Notes: generated from the sequence alone by a model not told the origin. A stretch of DNA of 64,000 bases from Semisulcospira habei (GCA_036245525.1 BTPG01000003.1:156071621-156135620), one strand, 5' to 3'; positions 43,894 to 54,867 are shown, counted from the first letter of the stretch. Numbers and translations: made by a program.

Positions 43894-44185
43894 TCTATCT
43901 ATCTATCTATATCCCGTAGTCTTGCCGACCGTTGGGGCACCACTGATGACTTGGCAACCAGCTCCCTCCAATCTTCCCTGTTCTCTGCCATTCTCAGCGT
44001 ATCGCCCAGCTTCAGTCCTGTCCACTCTGAGATATTGTCCTCCCATCTTTTCCTCTGTCTTCCTCTCCTTCGTCCTCCTTGCACAGTGCCTTGCAGGATT
44101 GTTTTGGTAAGCCCTGCTGAACGCGTGACATGCCCATACCACTTCAGTTTGCGTTTTCTCACAATGGCTAATAAGTCTTCATATG
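43894..44185 (-). pseudogene. RTE-clade retrotransposon, RT C-terminal fragment
   Basis: The minus-strand frame of 87 codons encodes KLKWYGHVTRSAGL, GRQRKRWEDNISEWTGL and AENREDWRELVAKSS, the conserved C-terminal end of RTE-type reverse transcriptases. It stops within a short GATA-repeat tail with practically no 3' UTR, as usual for RTE elements. A 13-base target duplication AATCTGACCCCTA lies on both sides (43881-43893 and 44186-44198), so this is one retrotransposition event that was 5'-truncated on arrival. The catalytic RT domain and endonuclease are absent. It landed inside a family A element. Confidence 0.9.
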
Positions 44186-44238
44186 AATCTGACCCCTACC
44201 GGCAGGGAAAGGGTTGATGTGATTAGCGATCAGAACCC

Positions 44239-44336
44239 AGTGCGCAAAAGGCCGTCGGGCCGATGTCAGTCGCCGCTGGCCCGCGCACGCTGGCCAACGG
44301 CGGCCGAGGGCGGCCCGATGGCCTTTTGCGCATTGG
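44239..44336. repeat. Family G CpG-rich palindrome
   Basis: GTGCGCAAAAGGCCGTCGGG against the mirror CCGATGGCCTTTTGCGCA. The centre has been shortened and several CpG positions have changed. Confidence 0.87.
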
Positions 44337-44439
44337 GAAGGTCATCAGTCGAGGACCGCGAGTGTGTAAAAAGATAAACTGGGAGAAATCTGATGCCGCA
44401 CACCACTTAGCCTAATTTGCTGTTTGTATATAGAGCCCA

Positions 44440-44752
44440 TATAGTGCTTTATTCTGTATTCTGAAAACCACCGCAGACCTAAAATTTGATATGCAATCCA
44501 GACCAAAAAGGTGACTGCCAAGCGTGTAAAATGCAAAGAAGTACCCCAACGGAGAAAGAAACAAGCTTAGAAAAGACGGTTAACACAATTTATTAATATT
44601 TCGGGTATATTTCTTCAAAATAGACAAACAAACAAGTATAGAGATCAGTCGCTACTTATCTTTATTTATCGCAGAAGGAGGGTTGCCACATTCCTTTTGC
44701 GATAAATGAAGATAAGTAGCGACTGATCTCTATATTTGTCTATTTTGATTTG
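44440..44752. repeat. Family M repeat with long terminal hairpin
   Basis: Shares CAAAAAGGTGACTGCCAAGC and GAAACAAGCTTAGAAAAGAC with the centre of 14884-15520. From 44614 it forms an inverted repeat with arms of about 60 bases (AGATCAGTCGCTACTTATCT and mirror) around AGGGTTGCCACATT. Confidence 0.8.
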
Positions 44753-44802
44753 ATAGCCGCCGGATCCTGCACGAGGGGCTCCATACGGATGAATGGATTT
44801 CG

Positions 44803-44875
44803 GCAAGAAGCATAGATAGATAGGTCCTCATAAACCCCTGGGATTCCGAGGGCTCATGCGGATATGTGTCTCATA
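44803..44875. mobile_element. Family A element, decayed
   Basis: GGCAAGAAGCATAGATAGAT then CCTCATAAACCCC, with right-arm traces GGCTCATGCGGATATGTGTC. Ends AAGGGTTAA. Confidence 0.65.
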
Positions 44876-45004
44876 AGGGTTAAATTACCTGTATAAGGCA
44901 GCTACCTGTCTAATGTGACCATTTTTGTGCAGTACCTTGGGTGGACGACTTGTACAGGTCTGACACAAGCTCTTGTAATTACCTCCTGTGAGGGCTAACG
45001 CATT

Positions 45005-45219
45005 TTAACCCTTATCATTCGGAATATACCTGTGTATGAAATAAGTTTAACTAAACTAGTTCAAAGATAGTGCCAGAGGCGCCAGGCGCCAAACTATTCT
45101 GGCACCACCCTTGAACTAAAGCCATTGGTCTATATCCTTATCTGTAATACTATAATGTAGCTTGCATATGACAGTGTACAAATTTGAAGCCTTTTAGCCT
45201 CAGTGCGATATGGGTTAAT
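45005..45219 (-). mobile_element. Family I palindromic TTAA element
   Basis: TTAACCCTTATCATTCGGAA to GTGCGATATGGGTTAA. The left core arm lost AATAGCTT, leaving GCCAGAGGCGCCAGGCGCC. Confidence 0.87.
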
Positions 45220-45411
45220 GAGCAAATCTGGAAGACACATTTGACAGGCCCAACAACACACGCAGTGACTGCTGTCGAGGCAACAAGCTCCAAACGGACT
45301 GAATCTGGCGCCATGCGCATTCCCTACTTAGTCCTTTAGAAGGTCTTGTCCAATCAGATATAAATAATATAACTTTGTACTCTCGAAGGGACTCGAGTGC
45401 AGCTAGGATAA

Positions 45412-45476
45412 GCAAGAGGCATAGATCTCATGAGCCCCCGCGCCTGCGGGGGCTCACCAGGATCTATGCTTCTTGC
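45412..45476. mobile_element. Family A palindrome
   Basis: GCAAGAGGCATAGATCTCATG lacks one base on the left arm. The right arm has CTCACCAGGATC. Confidence 0.86.
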
Positions 45477-46318
45477 AGGCGAGTGGTGATCAGTACAGGC
45501 GACAATCCAGTGTATACTGAAGTATGAACGCCCTTATGATCCCTAACCTGAGGGCATCAGATTTAATTGTGATCGGCAACACGCATAAATCTACGGGGAT
45601 CGTGATTATGTGTGTCCTTTGCAGATGGACCGTGTTGGCTTGAGGAATGAATTAAACATAAATAATCGACGAAGCCACCTGCTTAGTATCGATCACACGA
45701 CTGCCTTGACCTATTGATCTACAGAAGATTTTAAGATTACCTCTCAAGTGAGCGACCATAATTTTAAGCATAGAATGCATAGTAGAAAAGGACAAACTTA
45801 TCATTCAGCGTACGACCGTAATTTAGGTACGACATAGTAATGTACGGAATTATCAGTCACTATAAAAATGAGAATAAAAGGCACGCGCAAAGGAAAAGCA
45901 TGAATTTCAATCGCACACTGTTCAAGTAAATACCTTGAATTTACCCATGTCTTTGAAAATCACGTCCATGGATGAATCTGTCCTGGAAACCCCATCACTC
46001 TCCATACGATTTTTAAAAATTAATTACAATAAGTTTTTTCTTTGTTTCGTTCTTTGTTTCTTTGTTTCTTTGTGTTCGGGCTGTTTCAGACTTTTAAAAA
46101 CTGTTTTTACAATGTCTGTGCCAAGTCGGCAAAATTATGGTCAGTCCAAAACAAATTAAAGAAACACAGTGGTGGAATGCGCCGCTAAACACACACTAAT
46201 CCCATGTTAAAAAGTGCCATGTTATCTTAAACCGGAATTGCAAATCTTCCGCCCCATTAGGAGTAGGAGGTTGTTTCAATACAGTTGTTTACATTCCTAC
46301 TGGGACAAACCCCGAACT
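45477..46318. other. No gene seen
   Basis: About 840 bp with no hairpin of the main families and no recognised coding frame. Confidence 0.45.
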
Positions 46319-46365
46319 GCAAAAGGAATAGATCCTCATGAGCCCCCGCAGCATATTCCTTTTGC
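46319..46365. mobile_element. Family A palindrome, truncated
   Basis: GCAAAAGGAATAGATCCTC with only the outer right arm (TATTCCTTTTGC). The changes AAAAGGAA/TTCCTTTT are paired even in this truncated copy. Confidence 0.8.
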
Positions 46366-46701
46366 TAGCTCTTTTATTCCCTTTGCCAGCCTTTTTTTAA
46401 TGGAGGGGATCATCAGAGATCTATCCTAAATCTACAATTCTTGATGTCTTTTAAATTACAGATCAACTCAGAACTTAGTCGTGAACTTTCACCTCACATA
46501 GTCACCAGCGAGTATCGTTCGTCCCACGTATACTCTCTCTCTCTCCAGTGCACGGCTTATCAGATTAATGACAAATCGACGTGTGACACCCATACCTCCC
46601 TTACCCTCACAAATGAGACATTTATTTACAATGTACCCGCCCACCCCTTCGTATTACTCGTTTTATGTAACGTATTCGGCCCGAACCCTAGACTGCAGGG
46701 T

Positions 46702-46811
46702 GAGATGGATCGACCATGATGATTCAAGGATAGTGTCAGATTAGCTTGGCGCCTCAAGGCGCCAAAAGCTAATCTGACGCTACCCTTGAACTGCTATGGT
46801 CGACCCATTAG
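46702..46811. repeat. Shared-core palindrome variant
   Basis: GAGATGGATCGACCATGATG and core GGATAGTGTCAGATTAGCTT, mirrored with GTCAG/CTGAC as a paired change. A further right-arm fragment follows at about 46827-46871. Confidence 0.82.
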
Positions 46812-46969
46812 TCTCAGTCTGGTGCGAGGCTAATTTGACACTACCTTTGAACTTTTATGGTCAGCCCATCACCGCCTACAGCGGATGTAAAGCTGGTTTA
46901 AACAAAGTTTATTTCAGTATATATAGCCACATGTTCAGTGGTGTTGGAAGATTTTTCTTTTATTGGGGG

Positions 46970-47090
46970 AAAGGGGGAGGGGCAGAAGGGGTGGGGGGGG
47001 GGGGTTGAACCTCCCATGTTACTTTCCACTCAACCCAAAAGCAATCAAACAAAGAGGGCGAGGTGGGGGGGGGGGGGGGGGGGGTGGGTT
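46970..47090. repeat. G-tracts
   Basis: G runs of up to about 18 bases at 46992-47003 and 47066-47084. Confidence 0.85.
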
Positions 47091-47106
47091 GAGCCAAATT
47101 AGAAAA

Positions 47107-47198
47107 TAAACCCTTTCGGTGTCGGTAGCGGTTTTAGTCGCGATGATTCCTGCAGGAATCATCGCGACTAAAACCGCTACCGACCTCAAGTGGTAAAT
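47107..47198. mobile_element. Family E palindrome, perfect core
   Basis: A mismatch-free 64-base palindrome at 47121-47184 centred on CCTGCAGG. GTTTTAGTCGCG is paired with CGCGACTAAAAC, against TTTTTG in other copies. Confidence 0.94.
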
Positions 47199-47695
47199 TA
47201 ATACGATTTAAAAAAAAAAAAATTTAGATGGGAGTCGGGGAGTGGGGGGATGCTACCACCCCTTTCCCGTTTCCTACGCCAGTGATGTTCTGTATATGCA
47301 TGACACAATGTGTTGTTAGTTGTTAGCTGACAGAGTGGCAGCGAACACATGCATTTATGAAACTTAACTTTCGAACGTAAATGAGGTATTATTCGTCAGT
47401 CTATGACATGGACATGTAGTGAACATTTATCATGTATTATTACCTTCCGCACGCAAAACTGTCAGTGTCACACGTTTTTATTCATGAACTTTCCTTTTTC
47501 TCGGCTACTTGTAGCTCTCGGCCGGTCTAGTTCAACTTGTGTCACATGTTCAGGAACACACACGTCAGAGCAACGGAATAAAAGGACATTTTCCATTGTG
47601 GGTAGGTGAAATTTGGGGGCGGGTGTAGCAATGGGCGAGACACGCTACTTTCCAGTCCAGCATCTAAAAACATAAACTAAAAACATAAATCAAAC
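47199..47695. other. No gene seen
   Basis: About 500 bp with a short A run and G-rich spots. No recognised frame. Confidence 0.45.
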
Positions 47696-47699
47696 AATG

Positions 47700-48300
47700 T
47701 TGGGGGGGGGGGGGGGCAGGGAAGAGGGGGGGGGGGGGTCAGCCGACAATGTACAGTCCTACCTCAAAAAACAAACAAGATCAGCCCGAGAGCCGGGGAT
47801 GGGGGGGGGGGGAGGAGGGAGGGGGTTGGACGGGGGGGAGGGGGGGGGTTGAGGGGGGAAGGAGGAACGGGGTAGTTGCAGAAGGGGTAAAATCAAACAT
47901 TAACCCTTTGCGTGTCGGTAGCGGCTTTGGTCGCGATGAGGGGGGGGGGGGGGGCGGAAGGGATATTCTACTATGTTTGCGGGTGGTGGGGAGCCCTCAG
48001 AGACTCTTTTGCAGGATATATTTACTAAATTTACAAAATCTTAGTATTCGTGTCCCACTGACCGAACAATGGCTGTTACTGTGCTAAACTCAAAAAGGAT
48101 CCCTATACCTGTGATTACTTAACTGGAAAAAAGGTGTTTAGAAGTTTGCAGACTTGACAAGATCAGTGAAAAAGTGGGGAGGGGTGAAAGGTCGCGGCAA
48201 AAGTGGCAAGAAACGAATGGGAAAAGGTGGGTGGGGGGGGGGGGGAAGAGAGAGAAGAAGGTGGGGGGGGGGGAGGGGGAGGGGGGAGGGGATGTTGGTG
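47700..48300. repeat. G-tract cluster with half a family E element
   Basis: Many G runs of 7 to 14 bases. At 47900-47940 a family E left arm (TTAACCCTTTGCGTGTCGGT...GTCGCGATGA) stops exactly where a G run begins. Glycine-rich frames here are artefacts. Confidence 0.85.
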
Positions 48301-48403
48301 GAGAAGCGGACGCGGGCTCATATCTCTCGATCTGTGTTTCCCAATGACCGCGATATGCAGCAGTAACTTCAACCGTAAAATCCAATTTATGACAGGAAAT
48401 TGT

Positions 48404-48602
48404 GTAAACCGTTCAGCCCCGAAGCATTATGTACAACAAGGTACGGATCGAGCATGCTAGTTCAATGGTGGTGCCAGAACAGCTTGGCGCCTGTAGGTGT
48501 CAAGCTGTTCTGGCACCACCATTGAACTAGCAAGCTCGATCCATCTCCTGAACTGTATTATAACAGTCATCGTGAGACACCTGCAAAATTTGTCAGTTTT
48601 AA
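48404..48602. mobile_element. Family C palindromic element
   Basis: Core arms GTTCAATGGTGGTGCCAGAA then CAGCTTGG, with the mirrored CCACCATTGAAC. AAGGG to AATGG and AATAG to AACAG are both matched on the other arm. Confidence 0.9.
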
Positions 48603-49216
48603 CCTGACGATCAATATTTGTAAGCCTCACACATCTTTGTTCACTCTGTTTTGAAAGTAAGGTAAATCTTGTCGCTGCATATAGCTTTGTGGATTCAGAA
48701 GTCTACCCGGGTACTAATCGTTAACTAAATCTTTTTTTTTTTTTTTTTGAAACGCCCTAAAAATGTTAATGCAGTCAGTGAAAGTTAATCGTAAAATGCT
48801 GATGCTGAGATTTGTTTAAACAAAAATTCTACCTCAATGAAAATCTTTACTGAGGTCGCCAGAATTTACGGCTGCGTATGCCCACAGTATCAAAAACGGG
48901 TACTAAACAATAAGTGCTGGTCCCTAGTCAGTTTCAGACCTTATAGGCCAGAAGACGTAAGAACCAAAATCACGCACCACCAGCAAACGTATGCGTTCCA
49001 TAAGCTGCGCAGGACACTCGAAATTCCCGAGTCTCCAAGCAAGGCCGCGTTATCTCGGGGCGGCTACCCCCTTCCGCGCCCTGCCCACCCGGAATAATGA
49101 AACCGTTTGGTCCTGGTATATAAGACGGGCTAGACACTTTCTATCCATGGACTTGCTGTGTGACGACTGTCATGGGTTGTCGCTCTTCCTGGTGATACGA
49201 TGGGCTGACGGCTTGT
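48603..49216. other. No gene seen; one decayed family D palindrome
   Basis: A degenerate family D copy lies at 48915-48985 (GTGCTGGTCCCTAGTCAGTT...AAAATCACGCACC). No recognised frame. Confidence 0.5.
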
Positions 49217-49253
49217 CCAGAATCGAGAGCTGACTCGACTCTCGATTTTCTGG
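49217..49253. repeat. Small palindrome
   Basis: CCAGAATCGAGAG and CTCTCGATTTTCTGG with a short loop. Single copy. Confidence 0.7.
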
Positions 49254-49448
49254 TCCAAAATGGCCGTAGGCTGTACTTTTCAGCCGTTATGATCCATCCA
49301 TATCGACACACCTTGGCAGATTAACCCGTTCACTACCAGCGATCGCGAATTTTCGCGAATGAAACCACTGCACGTTGACCGACATTTGCGTAAAGAAACA
49401 GATATAAATGGGAATAATAAATATATATGCATGAAATCATAGGACTAA

Positions 49449-49514
49449 ACAAGAGACATAAATCCTCATGAGCCCCCGCTTTCGCGGGGACTCATGAGGG
49501 TTTATCTCTCTTGC
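49449..49514 (+). mobile_element. Family A palindromic element
   Basis: Full element about 49322-49555 (TTAACCCGTTCACTACC to GTTCATGGGTTAA). Its flank has the TGACCGACATTTGCG subtype, also seen at 34004-34063. Arms have a few mismatches. Confidence 0.88.
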
Positions 49515-49555
49515 AGTTGGGTAGCGTTCACCATACCCCGGCAGTTCATGGGTTA

Positions 49556-50008
49556 AAATCAAAGGGCTATAGAAAGTCAGAGTTCGATTTTCTCACATTC
49601 CCGTCGTGAATGTCGACAGGAGAGTTTGGCATAAACGCACTTGACTGGGGCAGAAAATTAGACACTGTTATTCAAAACAGCGACACTAGGTTTGCAGTCA
49701 ATCTCGTACACCTACCAGTTCAGAGGTGAAAATAGTTTTCGATAAGAAATTATAAAAGCATTTTTTTTCTGTCAAACAAAGTTAAAAACTGATTTTTTTT
49801 AATTTATTTATTTTTTTATTATTTTTTTGTGGCCGCCGTGGACAGTGTGTGTGCTAACAATATTCACAGTGGTTGTAAGACTTGCCAATTCATAAAGTAT
49901 CTGTAGTGCACACCATACGATACAATTCTTATTGAGGCCGTTATAAATATTTTAAAGTTTAGAGTTTTAACTTCTTAACTGCCGGGGCAAGGCGAACGCC
50001 ACCCATCT
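49556..50008. other. No gene seen
   Basis: T-rich patch at 49790-49830. No recognised frame or repeat. Confidence 0.45.
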
Positions 50009-50075
50009 GCAAGAGACATAAATCCTCATGAGCCCCCCGCAGTCGCGGGGGCTCATGAGGATTTATGTCTCTTGT
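50009..50075 (-). mobile_element. Family A palindromic element
   Basis: The arms carry GAGACATAAATCC and the paired GGATTTATGTCTC. One extra C in the left arm. Confidence 0.92.
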
Positions 50076-50260
50076 TAGCCCCATGTTCTTTACGCCCATG
50101 TTTGGTCCCAGCTACTTTGCGTTCTTCACTGCGAATGTCGGTCAGTGTGCAATCGTTTCAGGCGCGAAATCCGCGATGACTGGCAGCGAGGGAGTTAAAA
50201 CTGCAAGATTCATGACTGAACGTGAGACAAAAATCTCATTATGAAATCGGAATACCGGAA

Positions 50261-50352
50261 TACCCTTTGGATCTCGGTAGCGCTTGTTGTCGAGGTGATT
50301 CCTGCAGCAGAATCCTCTCGACAAAAAGCGCTACCGACAGCCGGTACAAAGC
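50261..50352. mobile_element. Family E element, divergent subtype
   Basis: CTCGGTAGCGCTTGTTGTCG against CTCGACAAAAAGCGCTACCG. AGCGCT replaces AGCGGT on both arms. The TTAA ends are lost. Confidence 0.83.
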
Positions 50353-50797
50353 CTTTCAAGCCGCCTACAACGTTGCAAAAGACTTTTTTTTTTAAATGTG
50401 AATGAGTTATAAGACCACAAGCACAGACCTGCACGCACAAATGCCGGTTAGGATTTTGTCATATTTGTGTGTGAACGTGTCTAGAAAGACTGACAGGACC
50501 TTTGAAACGCAGTTAATTTTGGCCGTTCGTGGTAATTTTTGTTTTCATGCGTCTGATGTGTAGGCGGACTAAAAACATTGACACCCAGCATATTAAAAAT
50601 CTATTTGCAGCAGATATGTAGGTGGTCACATCTTAGCAGACGATACATGTGCTAGTTCCAAAACTCTTGCTTGTATTGTGAATGTGTGCCAATATCAGGG
50701 CGTAAAAATATTTACGTGTGTTTGCACGAAATAGTACGTACACAAGACCTAAAACAAGATTTCGAAATGTTCTCAGTTCACGGCAATGAAGTAAAAT
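50353..50797. other. No gene seen
   Basis: About 440 bp, AT-rich, no recognised feature. Confidence 0.45.
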
Positions 50798-50838
50798 ATC
50801 GTCGGGCAGACACCAGCCTTCGCCGCCTGCCCGACGAT
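50798..50838. repeat. Small palindrome
   Basis: ATCGTCGGGCAG and CTGCCCGACGAT with a 17-base loop. Single copy. Confidence 0.75.
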
Positions 50839-51028
50839 CTTTAGCCGAATTTGACAGAAGGCCTACTTTTGCAATTAACTGCTTTGGACGAAGGTTTCAC
50901 AGGCTTGCACATCAAACATTACCGTTAAATAAGGGTATGTTTTCACCCTCCACAAACACCCGTTAATATCTGAGTCACTTGTGTGGAAAAAGAAAGGAAG
51001 GGGCAAGTTTTAACAGTCACAGCCATCT

Positions 51029-51092
51029 GCGAGAGGCACAGATCCTCATGAGCTCCAGGCTGCAGGGGCTCACGAGGATCTATGCCTCTTGC
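51029..51092. mobile_element. Family A palindrome
   Basis: GCGAGAGGCACAGATCCTCA against CACGAGGATCTATGCCTCTT, with a shortened centre (GCTCCAGGCTGCAGGGGC). Confidence 0.82.
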
Positions 51093-51663
51093 AATTGGAC
51101 GTGTGTCAGCTGTGCCTTTTCGAACAAAGACTCGGGGAAACCCAAGCACTGGAACTCAACAAAAGCCTTATCTTATTTCGCCCATGACAATTTTTCACGG
51201 AGATGGGAAGGATGCCTATTGCTTGCAGATAGGAATGGCTCTAGGAAACTACGTTCATTACTAACTGACGTCAGTATGTATTAAATATATCTACTTTTGT
51301 GAAAGAAGGTTTGGGGAGTTGGGGCCTGGAGTGATCTAGGCCCAGAAGACTGCGAGGAACAGTGCTGGCAGATGAGTCTCCATTGTTTTGTGTTTGCTCT
51401 TCTTTTCCTGGCGGGTTTTTTCTTTCTAGCTCTCAAGTGCACTCGCTCGTCTTATAAAGGGTAGAATGACGTGCTCAAGTTCTCGTAGTCTAGGTGCAAA
51501 TGTTGACCCTGGTATCGTCTTTCCGAGCTACGCTGGTTCTTAGCTTAGAATGGTCTTTTAAGCATCACGCACTCACGTCCAGGTATATGCATGTGATTTG
51601 ATCATGACAGTTGAAAGGTGTTGCCTCTAGTTTCAGGACAGCACCTCATGTGGCACATTAAAT
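51093..51663. other. No gene seen
   Basis: About 570 bp of mixed sequence. Two short frames overlap the preceding palindrome and are not credible. Confidence 0.45.
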
Positions 51664-51877
51664 TTTAACTCATTCTACCCCAACACCGAAATCCGCAAAT
51701 TTTGCCGTTGTCCTCTGAAGACTGCACTCTAGTGCAGGACACAGATCGACCATGATAGTTCAAGGGTGATGCCAGAATAGCTTGGCGCCCATAGGCGCCA
51801 AGCTATTCTGGCATCACCCTTGAACTATCATGGTCGATGATTATCTTGCTGTGGCGTGTCTGGGGTAGAATGAGTTA
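51664..51877. mobile_element. Family C palindromic TTAA element
   Basis: TTAACTCATTCTACCCCAAC to GGGGTAGAATGAGTTAA. A near-perfect hairpin; closely similar to 19027-19239. Confidence 0.94.
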
Positions 51878-51879
51878 AG

Positions 51880-52031
51880 CTGTTTAGCCCCGACACTCCA
51901 CAGCAAGACATGGGCCGAACATGCACCACTCTTGAACTATCATGCTCGATCTGTCTCCGGAATTGTAATACAGTCCTCACAGGGCAACTGCACAATTTGG
52001 GGATTTCCTTCCTGGGGCACAATGTGTTAAG
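51880..52031. mobile_element. Family C element, one arm deleted
   Basis: CTGTTTAGCCCCGACACTCC, then directly the right core arm (CTTGAACTATCATGCTCGAT) and the long flank to GGCACAATGTGTTAA. It follows the previous C element with almost no gap. Confidence 0.82.
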
Positions 52032-52497
52032 TAAATGGTCCGTCTCCGAATGGCTATGACACTCGTTCTATGGTGTTTTATTAATTTTGTTGTTGGTTTG
52101 TGTTTTTTTTTTTTTTTCACAGTGACATCTGACACGTTAAATTGTGTTGGCCTTTCTCTCGGTTTACTAATCTTATCAACATAAAACCCGATTGATAACA
52201 ACAAAAACAAACAGGCAAGCCGGCACCCACTTATTTCCATACGAAGATCTTTCAGCTGTTTAACATGTGTCCAAGATGCAGACAGCGAGTATGCTGTACA
52301 TGATGCCTCACATGTGAGTGACGGAAGTCATTTCACCTCATAACTTATCAGTTTGTACCTGTCTCGCCCCACCTTATGCATTCTTATCGAAGTCGGCCGG
52401 TGCAAAGGAGGGTTGGGGGTATACTTGTACTGGACAGACGTAGCTTGAAACCACTAGCACCTCCTCTAAATGAGGAGTAAGTTTGTGAATAACGTCA
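52032..52497. other. No gene seen
   Basis: Contains a T run near 52107-52119. No recognised frame. Confidence 0.45.
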
Positions 52498-52570
52498 GCA
52501 AGAGGCATAGGTCGCCATGAGCCCCAGCGCCTTACAGGCGCTGGGCTCATGAAGATCTATGCCTCTTATA
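52498..52570. mobile_element. Family A palindrome with altered centre
   Basis: The inner arms are AGCCCCAGCGCC and GGCGCTGGGCT, an extended, well-paired centre unlike other copies. The outer arms are standard. Confidence 0.88.
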
Positions 52571-53088
52571 GTTATGACGCTTATCGCCGTATGTGTGAAG
52601 AGTTGTACTGCGCGGATTCACACTCAGATTTCTTTTGTTCCATGTGAAAGTAGAAGCGGACACTAATGTTAAATTGAATATTCTTTGCAGTCAGCAAAAT
52701 ACATAAAAAATCTTCATATTACTGATTTTTGTAGTGATTATCTGTTCTACTCGTAGATGAAATTATGTGTTCGCACAGAGCTGTGTTGAATCTTGTTTAT
52801 TATTATTTATTGCTGAAATCTGAGTTTATGCTGTAGCACGCAAGGCTCGTGTCAATCAAGACTTGAAATCTTACGTTCTCTTAGAGGGAGTGAGGGAGGT
52901 GGGAGACGGGAAGAGGTTGTGAGTGGGGGGAGTGGGGAGGGGAGGTTGATTAAATTTAAAGAAAAAGGAATCTAGCGCCAACAAGATGCAACCCAGGGTT
53001 AGTATGCAGAAAACATCAAAGCGTGGAATTTTTATCTTCAAAGTTATCTGTCAGCATAAAATTTATGAAGGGAAGAATAGAGCTTAGA
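52571..53088. other. No gene seen
   Basis: About 500 bp of AT-rich and purine-rich sequence. No recognised feature. Confidence 0.45.
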
Positions 53089-53282
53089 ATACCATTACGC
53101 ATATATCTGAAGACATATTTCAGCATCAATTGTGTGTTGTGATGTTTTGTCGACACACCTAATGGACTTTACAGCAGTTTGGACACGCAGCACAAGCGCA
53201 CGCGTAATCGCACTTATTTATTCTGCGCCGCCTTTAGCGTGTCAATCTGTTTTTAGCTGTTTCTCGTACTGAAAGCGTTGTA

Positions 53283-54867
53283 TACTAATGGTCAAAACTT
53301 TTTGTGTCATTGTTTATCGTCACAGGTACACTAATAAAATACAATGTTCTTTCGATCCAAATGGGTTAAAAGTTGACCTTAGACAGTCTACTGTACAGGG
53401 AACAATAGACAACAATTCATCAATTTCGCGAACGTGTCAAATGCACGTGAAACATCGTCAGTTTTTGTGAAAAGCTGTGCGATATTGGTAAGAGTACCAA
53501 AGGCAGGCAGTTGGAAAAACTCGGTAAAGTCGTGATGCACGTGCTAAAGGGGTCAGTCCTGAACACTGAGCACTTCTGTTTCTCTACAAATACCGGTACA
53601 GTAGGGGCGTAATTGTCACTATCCTAATCATGCCACCACGACGCCTAACGCCAGTAGATCAAGGCCGGGCGCTAGCATGGCTGCAGGATGGAATTTCCGG
53701 ACGAGAAGTTGGGAGACGTCTTTGGGTGTCCCATTCAGTGATCTAGAGGCTGCTGGCACGATTCCAAGAAACTGGAAGGGCAGAACGACGACCCTGCTCA
53801 GGACGCCCGCGCTGCACCAGCAGAAGGGAGGACAGATACCTCTGTGTGGCGGCTCTGCGCGACCGAACTGTCACGTCAACCACTCTGCGACGTCAACTGA
53901 TACAAGCTGCAAACGTTAACGTCAGCAGAAGCACGGTCTGCCAACGTCTGCGCGAAATTGGCCTGGTTTCATGCAGAGCAGCAGTGAGAATACCCCTCAC
54001 TCCACCTCATCGCAGAGCCCGGGTTGCCTGGTGTCGTTAACATGTGAGGTGGAACAGACTCCGGTGGACTCAGGTTCTGTTTACTGATGAGTCACGGTTC
54101 ACTGTGTCCTTCAACGACGGCAGGGTGAGGGTCTGGAGACGCCAGGGCGAGCGATTCACGGATGGATGCGCCCAAGAGGTGGATTGCTACGGAGGGGGCT
54201 CAGTCATGGTCTGGGCAGGCTTCAGCAGGGAAGGCAGGACCCTCCTCCACGTCATCCGAGGCACCCTGACTGGACTGCGCTATCGGGACGAGATTGTGCA
54301 GTCCCTCATCCAGCCAGCTCTCCAAGCCATAGGTGACAATGCTGTTCTGCAGGACGTCAACGCTCGACCTCATCGCACCCGTGTGGTGGATGGGTACCTT
54401 GAGCAACGGGGCATCATGAGGATGGCCAGCTCGTTCACCTGATCTGGCTCCCATCGAGCACCTCTGGGACGTGCTGGGACAACGTGTAGTCAGCAATCAC
54501 TCCCCACCTCAAGGCGTCCTCCAGCTGACTTAGTTCCTGCATCAAGAGTGGGAAGCGATCGCAAAAAATGTTCTCCGAACTCTGGTGAACTCCATGCGTC
54601 AACGCTGCATTGAATGCTTGGCTGCAAACGGTGGGTACACTCGCTACTGACTGGACTAGTCTTGTGTGACTTTCAAATGAGGTGTGGGTGAACATTCTAA
54701 CGTACTGCTGTTGTTACAATTGCTTGATTTACTCAAAACTTAAATGAAATTGTTACTGAATAGCAAAATTAGCAAAGTACTGACTCCAAGTATTGTTACA
54801 TTATTTGTGTAGTGTTGTCGGTGCGTCTGCAATAAAAAAAGTGGCCCTTAAGTTTTGATCATTAGTA
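53283..54867 (+). mobile_element. Tc1/mariner element, about 1585 bp
   Basis: Ends TACTAATGGTCAAAACTT and its mirror (one mismatch), flanked by TA at 53281-53282 and 54868-54869. The empty site in the other repeat X copy confirms the boundaries. It carries one broken transposase gene. Cut-and-paste mobility through a TA target is known for the superfamily; this copy could move only if supplied with enzyme from elsewhere. Confidence 0.95.
53630..54650 (+). pseudogene. Tc1-type transposase, broken
   Basis: About 340 codons, the usual length of a Tc1 transposase, which binds the ends, cuts the element out and joins it at a TA. The N-terminus MPPRRLTPVDQGRALAWLQ starts a helix-turn-helix region. 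The catalytic triad regions are visible: FTDESRF (first D), LQDVNARPHRTR (second D), and, in a shifted frame, SPDLAPIEHLWDVLG (third acidic residue, DD34E type). Breaks: TAG at 53744-53746, TAA at 54038-54040, a small deletion near 54425 that shifts the frame just before the third motif, and TAG at 54531-54533. All three stops look like C-to-T changes in glutamine codons. The ATG at 53630 is the natural start. Confidence 0.92.

Noticed and set aside
47749..48460. Glycine-rich frames
   Set aside because: Products of G homopolymer runs, with no consistent frame or domain.
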